Shown in pieces: positions 50,620 through 60,571 of a DNA stretch of 64,000 nucleotides. The notes beneath the pieces were generated by a model. It had not been told where the DNA came from. It ran no database searches and was given only the letters and a program-made list of their open reading frames with translations. Each line of letters starts with the position of its first letter. Positions within the stretch are counted from its first letter, which is position 1. The position numbers and the translations under genes are program-made. The DNA is from Gymnogyps californianus (Eukaryota; Chordata; Aves; Accipitriformes; Cathartidae): NCBI RefSeq assembly GCF_018139145.2, contig NC_059479.1, positions 6,138,001 through 6,202,000 on the forward strand. The letters run 5' to 3'.

Positions 50620-51035
50620 TGTCCTGGGTTTGGCTGGGACAGAGTTAATTCTCACAAGAAGCTGGGAGGGAGCACAGCCAGGATAGCTGACCCCAACTAG
50701 CCAAGGGGATATTCCATACCATATGACGTCATGCTCAGTATATAAACTGGGGGAGCTGGCCAGGGAGGAGGGATCGCAGCTCGGGAATGGGCTGGGCATT
50801 GGGTTCTGGGTGATGAGCAATTGCATTGTGCATCGCTCGCTTTGTATATTCTTTTACAAGTATTATTGTTATTATTATTTTTTCTCTCATTGTGTTGTCC
50901 TATTAAACTGTCCTTATCTCAGCCCACGAGCTTTCACCTTTTTCTTCCAATTCTCCTCCCCATCCCACCGGGAGGGGGAGAAGTGAGCGAACGGCTGTGT
51001 GGTGCTTAGTTGCCCGCTGGGCCTAAACCGCAACA
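50620..51035 (+). mobile_element. solo LTR 3, internally deleted (416 bp)
   Basis: This copy starts TGTCCTGGGTTTGGCTGGGA and ends GCCTAAACCGCAACA. After GAGTTAATTCTC it jumps directly to ACAAGAAGCTGGGAGGGAGC. The roughly 155 bp that separate these points in LTR 1 are missing. Downstream of the deletion it aligns throughout with the other two. It carries the best-preserved promoter of the three, and ATTAAA at 50902-50907. No clear 5-bp duplication flanks it (CGCTG before, CCCCA after), so one edge may have changed since insertion or duplication was lost. No retroviral interior follows. Confidence 0.92.
50724..50746 (+). promoter_or_regulatory. CRE plus TATA box in LTR 3
   Basis: A perfect palindromic cAMP-response element TGACGTCA (50724-50731) is followed after seven bases by TATATAAA (50739-50746). 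The aligned sites are weaker in LTR 2 (AACGTCA half site, good TATA) and decayed in LTR 1 (GCATCA, CACATAAA). CREB/ATF factors are the known binders of this motif. Whether this copy is active is unknown. Confidence 0.65.
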
Positions 51036-51407
51036 CCCCAATACTTCACTAACAGAAATGTGGTTTTACACTTTAAGGAGATCTCCATGTGAACTAGACC
51101 TATGGAACCAACATGGTACCTAACTGTGACAATTTGTTTCAGATATTGGAGATACATGTGTTTACACTTTTTGTGTGACAATAGAATTCGTTAAAAATAA
51201 CATTTGAAGGTGAACATATATGACCATATTTACCTACACCTACAATTCTGAAAATCACAGATCTATAGTCATACAGGTTATATTACAGCAAAGTATGACT
51301 TCTCCAAGGCATTAAGACAAAATGTAACTAATTTGTTTTCTAGTCTCAATTTTTTCTAAGAAAGATTCACTTTCATTGTAATACTGGAAATAATGAAATA
51401 AAAACAT

Positions 51408-51695
51408 GATGATGATTGGGAGTACTCAGCATGGATTTACAAAAGGGGAAATCATACTTAATGAATCTGATAGCCCTCTCCCGTGAGAAGACAAGCTCAG
51501 TGGATGATAGGAGAGCAGTGGTGATGTGTATCTTGACTTCAGCAAGGCTTCCAATGCTGTCTCCCATAATATCCTTGTAGACAAACTGACAAGGCATGAA
51601 CCAGAGAAGTAGACAGTGAAGCGGACTGAAAACTGGCTAAACTGCTGGGCTCAAAGGTTTGTGATGAGCAGCACACATTCCAGCTGGAGGCCCTA
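51408..51695 (+). pseudogene. CR1 reverse-transcriptase fragment, broken
   Basis: This piece comes from the ORF2 region of a CR1 LINE, not its 3' end. GTACTCAGCATGGATTTACA followed by AAAGGGGAAATCATACTTAA and TGAATCTGATAGCC is the CR1 block ahead of reverse-transcriptase motif A. The frame starting at 51532 then reads L-D-F-S-K-A-S-N-A-V-S-H-N-I-L-V-D-K-L, matching the family's LDFSKAFD-V-HNIL. The F-D dipeptide, which carries a catalytic aspartate, is replaced by S-N. A TAG stop falls within the next dozen codons, ahead of E-N-W-L-N, and indels disrupt the upstream frame. The element is cut on both sides and lacks the CR1 3' end, so it cannot be active. Confidence 0.85.
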
Positions 51696-54600
51696 CTATT
51701 ATATTAATGGAAAATAACCTACAGTAATGTGATGTCAACAGGATCAAGGAGAGAGAAAGATGCAAAATCAGGCAGCAGTACTATTCCTTTACTTTCCTTC
51801 CTCCTAAAAATTAACAGATATGGTAAAAGAGGAAATTATACAAAACTGACTGCTGTAGCATTTGAGGCTTATCAATATTCATCTTCAGGTGACCACGACA
51901 CTGATCCTGCTTATATACCACACTGGTATGGCATAAACCATCTACTTGACAGTCTACAAAAACTGCAGTACACTGAGCTATAATATTGTTGTTGCGCTAC
52001 CAGTTCATTTATTCATGAACTGCAGAGGAAAATAAGCACGTGGAATGTATATAAATTTTCAGTTCAAAAGTTACTGCCACCAAGGGACAGCCTTAAGTTA
52101 TGCACTACCTTTAAAAAAAAAAAAAAGTTGTTTGTTTTTTTTTTCCCCAGGAATGCATGCATTGCATCTAATGAGCACACCCCTTAGCCTCTTTCTTTTG
52201 AAACAAAGTGTTCTTTTGTTGCTTGGGGCTCACACTCAGCGTGACATGTGCACCAGAAACAAAACTGGTCTAAAAGTTTTGAAAGAAGTACCTTCTGTTT
52301 TCTGCTTTTTTTTCTTTTTCCAAATAGCAGGACTCCAGCTTCTTATTTAACTGTATCCTCATTGGCTACTCTTGCCTACATGTGGTCATGCAATAAAAAA
52401 AAATCTTGCATAGCAGAGTAATCCACTAAAGGACACAGACTTAAGATAAAAGAAGATTTTTAGGCAACGATCAGAGAAAAAATTCTATCCCAGGAGGTAA
52501 TGCAGCCCAGAGAGCATTTATGTTTCCTTTACTCCATTGACAATACTTGAAAAGTGTAAAAATCTTGACTAGCTTATGCAAGAATAAAATAATCTCTATT
52601 TGAGCTGCAGCTGTCCTGAATAATGTAGGGCAAATTATATTGTTTACCTGAGCTGGCCAATTCTCAGAGCAGTGTGAAGCCTGCTGCTGTCCTGAGATCC
52701 AGCTGCCACGCTGCCTACTAAACCCAAATATCTTTGAGACAGGAGATGTCAGCGACCATCCAGGGGGAACCACAGACCGGGAGGTCTTCCTTATCTGGGT
52801 GAAATGATGGACTACACAGGGTTGGCAAGATGTCCAGTCCAGTAGTTCATGAAAACTTCAATATAACAGTATGGAAACTCAGTACATTCAGGCCTTTTTT
52901 AAAGAGACTAACCAAGATTCAATGCCTTAAGTTACCTCTGAGTTCTGACAAAAAAAATGTTTAAGTCTTTGTGATAACATCAATATTTTGGGTTTATTAA
53001 TGAATAGTGCTGTGCATCAACAAAAGCATAATTCTGTGGTTTTCTGACTGTCTTATTACACAAAAGAACAACAAATATATATAGTTTTCATGTAAAACAT
53101 TGGTTAATGAATACATTTAATTGATAACTAAGAATTACAAGGAAAGATGTTTCTACCAAAGACCTAATGAAATGAAAACCCTGTGACCTGTTAAACCACC
53201 AAACATTCTGAATCAAGCCACACTCATAGATTTTGAATAACCAAGAAGACTTCAAACATATGAAATTTTCAGATTTAGTTATGATGAACTTAAAAATTAC
53301 CTATTCCAAAAAGTAACAGTGGCTTCAGAAAAAACTAAGGGTAAAGTACGTAACTATACACTTGTAATGAAAAAGTAGTATCAGTGAAGGAGAAAGAGAG
53401 AGAAAATATTCAATTTGCTGTTTCTCTATAAAATTCAGAACAACAAATTAATTTCATTTAAAATATTTTATAAACATACCTTACCATTTTTCTAATTCTT
53501 CACTTTCAATTTCACAATGTATTAATTATTAAAACAGGTTATTGAGTCAGTTCTTCAAACTAAGAAAACCAAAATAAACCGCTAAGAAATGTAATTAGCA
53601 TTTCCTTCTTTTTCCTTATAGTAAAATCTCTTTTACTGTAGCCATCAAAGTGTTATCACACTGCTTTCTGTTTTCCTCTGTCCGCCTCATGCAAAAACAC
53701 GCACAAAAATGGGGGGAGAGAGAGATGACGAAAACTTCTGGTGTAGTTGACATCTGATCTGAATTCTGATTACCACCTGCTGTATCGTTTAACTAGAAAC
53801 AAGACCTAAAATCTCTCTAGAGAATATATGACTGTGATTTAGCTAACTGACATCTGGATGCTTTACATAAATATAGCTGAAAGAACATTTTCCTGGCAGT
53901 TACAAGCCTGACTGATAAAGTAAGCAGTTTGAGCATTAAGGCTTCAGGTGGCTCATTACATCTCTATTGACAACTCAAATATTTTTTCCCTAAATCTCAA
54001 GCCAGTTCCTACACAAACTCTTTGCACCATGCACAGTTGAGTTCTGTGACCAACTTGGGAGAGGAGGTCATTGTCTTCTCTGGAAAAACACACCCAAAAT
54101 GCACACATCACACGACACAGGTATGGATAACTGAGGAGGCAGGAATGCTTCGTATATATCCAGTCCAACTTATAAAAATTGTATTTTGTAAGAGGGATTC
54201 TACAGTTCATCTTCTGTTCCATATTTTGCAATGAAAACTACAACATATCAAAATAGGTATCTACAAATACAGGTTCATTTCATTTATACGTAGGTCAACA
54301 AAACCAGAGTAGTACAAGCAGCAAATTCAAAGCTGTACAGAAGTGCAAATCGCTGGAACAACTTGTTTAAAGTCTAAAACCTCTTCATGTTTTTACTGAA
54401 GGTTACTTGTCACCGTGATCGTCAAACACTGTGAACAGAATCAGGCAGAAGGAACATTGTTGGGCAGACCCTCTGCACTTGACAAATAAATCCAGAACCA
54501 ACTTGTTCAAGCAATTCAACATAGGAAAAAAGGCATTTTCATATCAACACCAACACAGGAAAAAAGAGGGGACAAAGTAAAGTAACACTCGGGATAAAAG

Positions 54601-57374
54601 TTACCTAATGAAAACCTTAAGAGTTAAGAGCAGACTTATACCAAACACCTGTAAAATTACAAAATGATGCACTGCTAAAATGTAAAAAATTTTAGCTTAT
54701 GATAAAAATACTTGGAGCTAGAATTTTTGTGATACAGCTGAACTCTTTCTGAACAGGTTCAAAGAGCTTTAGCACAAATAGTTTCATTTTCTAAATTAAA
54801 TATATAAGATAAATAAATGAAATTTACCCTCCTGAATAAAAAAAAAAAGCCAGTTAAATGCATTTTGGGATCACTAACAACTGCAGAATCTGCACTCCAT
54901 CAAGCTGTTACCCAGTTTTTATAAAATTAAGAGATACATTCAGAAGCCTTAATATGATAATGCATTAATATAATAGTGCATTGTGTCTCAATATCACTAC
55001 AGGACAACTTTTAAAATGCAAAACAATATTAAGTTGCAACATAACCCGATTCAATCTAATTTGTTAAATCCCATTTAGTCAAGTTTGCAAACTCTTTTCT
55101 GCCAACATCAGCTGTTTTGGTTGCCAGTTAGTAACAACATTACTACTACTGCGAGAAAAGGTGAAGCCACGGGCACCACTGTGGCGCATAGACCTCTTAC
55201 TGCCTTCTGCAAATACATGCTTTCAGCAAAGGGCTGTGCAGATAGACTGAAGGTCTCACTGCTGGATAGAAGAAATCCTAATAAACTGGATATGAGTCAA
55301 ATACTGCGATCCTCTAATTTACTCAAAAGCTACCAAAATTTCAACTATCACAATTTCTTACATTAATATCATCGATTCACTTGGTAGAACTGGTCAGAAA
55401 ACCATAAAAGCAGTAAATATGTTCTATGAGTAGACAATAGTACTTGGGAGTAGTTGGGAATCTTCTACTTAATCGGGGGAGAGTATGCAGCAGTGCATAG
55501 AAAGTGCAGATCTTGATTTTTCTAATAGTGCAGAATACACTAGCTTTAAGTAGATTTTCTCAGGTCTGTTTAAAATTATAATGGGTCAATTTAGTTTACT
55601 CTAGTTTGATGATTTATTTTCTTCAGTTACAAAGCTGCTTAAGAATTTCTTGTCTCTAAGCTGCAGCTCACTGCTTCTCACAGTTATGGCAGATAACTGA
55701 AATTGACTGGGTTAAAAAATGTCAGATTTGTCTCAGAAGTTTAAAAAATGTCACTTTTTTGCTTTGATATTCCAGAATAGTTCCACAAACATCTAAATCA
55801 GCAGAGCCAAGGTGGTAGTAATGAAAGCACCTCATGTAACTGCCCCTCAGTCAGCAGAAACCCCAAGTACACCAGGAGCTGTGACACCAGAGTAACTATT
55901 TGAGTCTTGCAGTGAAAAGGCTAGGAGAACCACTCCAGCAAAATTACTTCTGTTTTTAAACTCCTTAGTTAAACCACGTCAGTTCCTTGATTCAGTTCAG
56001 ACGGGACCATACCAGGGCCCCAGGACTGGCACACGGGAAGGAACGAGCTACCTGGGGCAGGAGGTGGCAGGACTGCTGTTGGCAGCAGCTTTCAGCATTT
56101 GCCAAAATACACCTTGCGGTTGACCCTGTGAGACATTTGAGAAGATCGAAGGGCTTGCTGATGTCAAAAGGGGCAATCCTGCTGTTCCTGGCTTCTCTTG
56201 CACTGGCCACGTGCTCATCTGACCTCTCAGGAAAGTGGTTCAGCTTTTTGCCAGCAAAATAACAATTCAGGAGGAGAAAAAAAAAAAAAAAGTGACAAGT
56301 ATTGGAGCTGGGCACAGGAGACGCAGGAGGAGTGCCTGGACTACAAGATGAGAGAGAAGAAGCCCAGTAGGAAGCAGCAAGCTGTTAGATGAACTCCAAG
56401 GTGTCATGAAACTTCACGCTTCAAGACCTAGGTTAAAATTGCTATTTGAACAATTCATTATTTCAGGCACACAAGCACTTCTAGGGAAATGAAACAAAAG
56501 AAGAGAACTTCATTTAAATACAGGTTGGGAACAACTGTCAAGAGGAACAAGGTCAGCATTAATTCCCTTGATCATATCCCTTATTTCTGTAAAGTACAAA
56601 CTGCTTTTATCTTTTAACAGTTGAACTGATTAATATGACCAGTTAAAATTGCTAGCCTCCATGGGATGAAGAGAAACAGATATATGTGAACATGTGTTGA
56701 AAATTAAAGGGTGGTAAGAAGGTAAGAAATGAGTAGGCCATCCCCCCAAACTCTGCAGAAAGCACAGCTTTTAGTAGCCAAATTCTGAACTGTGGTTCCC
56801 AGCCTCATTTCAGAGTTGCCAGCTCTGTCAGAGGTGAAGATGACCTCATTTGCACTGAAGTGCACTGCCTTGTTTTCAACAATACTTTTGCTCTGATGAA
56901 AGATAAGATAAAAGAACTTCCATCTTTAGCCCCACAACACACCACCACCACGCTCAAAACAACACTCAAAAAAGAAAACAGAAACAAAAGAACAAAAAAA
57001 GGAGAGCGAGCTCATGGCTGGCACTACTCTGAGACAACTCAACCAGTGGCTTTTTCTCTTTCAGTTTTCACAGTATAACCCAAAATATCTTGGTTTCATC
57101 CTGATTCTTGTCAAGGATACTGCTGAGAGCTCAGAACTTTTTATAAAATAGATTTACTGGGAAGCTGGGAACAAATCCATTTAGATGAATTGTAAAATGA
57201 GGGCTTAGCATTCAGGGCACAAAATGACATGCTGAAATGAATTAACCTCACTGGCTTGGAAGTAATACCTAGTGTCTTTAAATGTATCATTCCTCCATTT
57301 CTAAAACTATTTAAAAAGAAAAACTCCTAAAATGTCGTGAGAGTAAAGGAAGGGACTGAAAGAAGAATTGAGCT
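51696..57374. other. AT-rich non-coding stretch
   Basis: Unique sequence. It contains A14 (52113-52126) followed by T10 (52135-52144), an A15 run at 56277-56291, and a GC-richer patch at about 55980-56400 that is open on both strands (91 codons plus, 107 minus). No transposon ends, RNA genes or convincing exons were recognised. Confidence 0.5.
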
Positions 57375-57505
57375 CCTCATTCTGGTTTTGATTTCTTAGT
57401 GATCTTAGCAAATCACTAACTCATTCTTCACTTTCTGCCTCATAAAATTGAGAAAAAACTTGATATATATCTGACACTTTTAATATGAAAAGCACTTTAG
57501 AGAAG
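57375..57505 (+). mobile_element. ancient MIR-like SINE
   Basis: TGATCTTAGCAAATCACTAA corresponds to the MIR block 'TGACCTTGGGCAAGTCACTT'. TTCACTTTCTGCCTCATAAA with ATTGAG corresponds to 'CCTCAGTTTCCTCATCTGTAAAATGGG'. GAAAAGCACTTTAGAG corresponds to 'TGTAAAGCGCTTTGAG'. The order and approximate spacing are right, and divergence is high, as expected for an element this old. Confidence 0.5.
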
Positions 57506-59209
57506 CTTTTTGACACAGGATGAAAGATTGTACTTTGCCATACAGAATAGCTGTATTACCTGACATGCTCATTATACACTGTCAGAGAGCAACAACTTTC
57601 AGCATATTTTCCTCTTATTATTCCTCACTCTTTGACCGCGTTCAGTAATTACAGACGGAATTTTGTAGATTGCTTTAGTGACTTAGGAAAGTAATTCCCT
57701 CAGAAATCCAGACAAACCCGTTTCTCAATTGTTCAGAAATGTTTTAAAGAGTCTTGCAGGTATTTGGATAGGTTTTTTTGTAATGCAGCCTTCTCAGTCC
57801 ACACAGTTTCAAAAATAGGAATCGACATTATTTAAAATCTCTGGCATTTCTTATTGCTATAAATGAAAAATAATCCAAATTAATTATTTTTCCTGTCTGG
57901 TGTCACTAGACACTGCACACATGCCTACACAAACAGCATTCACATCGCAAACACAATTATTTGTGATTTCTACACTTATGTTTTTGGGTCACAACTCAGA
58001 GCCAGTTTTGCTTCTTCTCCCTGTTTGTCTCTGTTGTACGGGCTGCACAGAGGCACAAAGATAAGATGACCACATTGTGAATGTTACACGATCATTTTTG
58101 CTGCATACATTAGCCCAGCTCCCCTGGCTGCGCTTACAGCTATTGGAATTTCTCTAGCAAATCAGAATGATTTTTGGCACACTTCAGACTCACTCTTCTT
58201 CAGCAGAAATTGGCCTGCCTATTTTAGAAACAATCAGAAAGCACCAACCACACATTTATTTGACTACCTGACCTGCCCTTCAAAACAGTCATTACCATGC
58301 AGAATAATGACATTCTGCAAAGAGGAAAGTGCCATTCTCAAAAGCAGTGAGTGCTTTTGGGAATCATCTCAGCAAGCCAAACAATGCTGTTCAGCCAATG
58401 AACTGCCTTCATTCCTAAAAATACTTCTTTGTGTGTCAGTGAAAATTACGCCCAGACACGCTAAACAAGGAGGCTGTATGTTACTTGTGGGTGGCAGCCA
58501 GCCGAGACTGCTATCTCACTACCCATCTGCTTCTTCCACGCTGCCAAATCCTAGGACCTTTATTAAAAACAGGACCTGAATTATGCAATTTGCCAGACTC
58601 TGCCCCTTTCCTACTATTGACTCTAGCATAGTGTCATACTCGTGTCTAGAGGAAGGGAAGAAAACCTGCTTCTCTTCCATTGGCTTTCACAGGAGGTTCA
58701 GCCAAAATACACGAGTTGCTGTTGAAAATGCTTAGAAAATTCATGACTCCGTGTATTTCTACTTCTTCAGCTCCTCATGCCAGCACATTTTCGATTTTCC
58801 TCAGAATGAAAGTCATTCTAGAGAATAACTTAGCCAAGTGCAAAGGAATCCAAAGGGATGTCTCCTAATGAAGGTGCGTCTCCTCGCAAGCGCTACACCA
58901 TGGAGTACTGTGGGGAAACCGCTGCAGCAGAGTATGACAAAACTGTGGGCTGGAGAATGAGATGGTGAAGGGTTCCAGGACTCCTCACAGCTGAGATCTC
59001 CACCTGAGGCTGCCTTGGGCCTGTGAACATACCCAAAGTTTAATTTTGCTTACATGCTGCGAACATTGTCTGTGTCTAACAAGATGTTCCAGATTCCAGA
59101 ACTATTCCAGGACGCATTCATTTCGAAAGACTTACAGCAAAACAAAGATTTGGGAGGAATTTGGAACATTACTGTCTGCCCTTTTAACCAAAACTAAGGA
59201 GAATGAATT

Positions 59210-59230
59210 AAAAAAAAAAAAAAAAAAAAA
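59210..59230 (+). repeat. A21 homopolymer
   Basis: Twenty-one consecutive A after GAATGAATT, the longest pure homopolymer I saw in the window. It could be the tail of a retrotransposed sequence, but no recognisable body or flanking duplication was found. Confidence 0.9.
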
Positions 59231-60553
59231 GTCAACAGCTTGAATCACCTATTGAACTACAGGATTGCTGTATAAACCACTTGTATGTATTTACATGACA
59301 TTTCCAAATTATGTTTTTGGGATCAATTAACCTATTTTGTAATTTTTTTACTAGCTGGACAATACCATACTATATGGAATGAATACACATTTGAAAAACG
59401 TGTAGAGAGAGGTGTAATTTGCTCTCAATTGCAGACACTCAAATTTGGCAACTCACTACATCACTGTATTGCTCTATGGCAACTAACCAACACATTGCAG
59501 GACAGTCTACAACAATGTATGTTACGTTTCAGCTGAGACATTATCAAGTGTTGTAAAGCAGAACTGAGTAAGAAAGATTAAACAAAAGCAAAACAATTCC
59601 CTCCCTCCCCCTTACACTGGTTTTGCTCCTTTGGGACTAAAGATAACTTTTTGTTTGCTCATTGCCCTTTTGGGGAAACTTTACCCCAGTCACGAGATGA
59701 AACTGTGTTCTGTCTTTTGGCTTAAATCTTTCTGGCACTTTCAAAAGTCCTATCCAACGCTTTTATTATTTCTAAATGCTCCATAGGCCACAGCTGATCT
59801 TAACATACTTTTCTGAACATTTTTACATTGAACATCGTAAGACTTTTACCTTACAATTTTGCCTTTTCACTTCCTTTTAGATTTATACGACAGAGAGAAT
59901 AATTTTCTTACTGCAAATTATTCCACTTCAGGCAGTACGGAAGGTGTACGCATGGCGCAAGGATGCGTGCAGTCTGAGTAGCAGAGGATATTCCACTCTA
60001 AATGGAATATAACCCCAGAAGAGGAAAGCTTGCTAGAAAAAAATCATGTCTAACTCAAGTGTGGCAGGGCTGCTGTGTTCTCAAATACAGCAGTATTAGC
60101 AAAGACCACAACAAAAAGTACAGCCTCCATAATGGTGTTATGTTGTGTATCTTTTCCATGCATTCAAAAATATTGCATAATTGTCAAAATAAACTGAAAA
60201 CAGAACAGAGGAAGCTTTCTGAAGACTGCAGAAATGCACAGTAAAACTTTATATATACTCAAAATAGACAAAGTTGCAGTGGGAATGTTGACTTTTTAAA
60301 ATATATTTGGCTGTTCTACAGAATACACAGTAGTGAGGAAAGACCAGTGTCTGTTATATTATGGTAAGAGTTCATCTTGTCTCAAAATTTCTATTGGTTA
60401 ATAGTTTATGCTTAAGGTTCAGTAGAAAAAAAATCTTTCGTTTTTTTCGTTGTTTAATTTAGGAAGTAAGAGTAACTCTCTTTTATAAACAACATGCACT
60501 CTGGGGCCAAGATAATTTTACTGTGCACTTGTTATTTAAATGAGTGCAGTGTC

Positions 60554-60571
60554 TCCATATGGCCATATGGA
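60554..60571. repeat. perfect 18-bp palindrome with two CATATG sites
   Basis: TCCATATGGCCATATGGA is its own reverse complement and contains CCATATGG twice in tandem, each with a CATATG (CANNTG-type E-box). It is not a CArG box, which needs six A/T bases between CC and GG. Confidence 0.9.
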
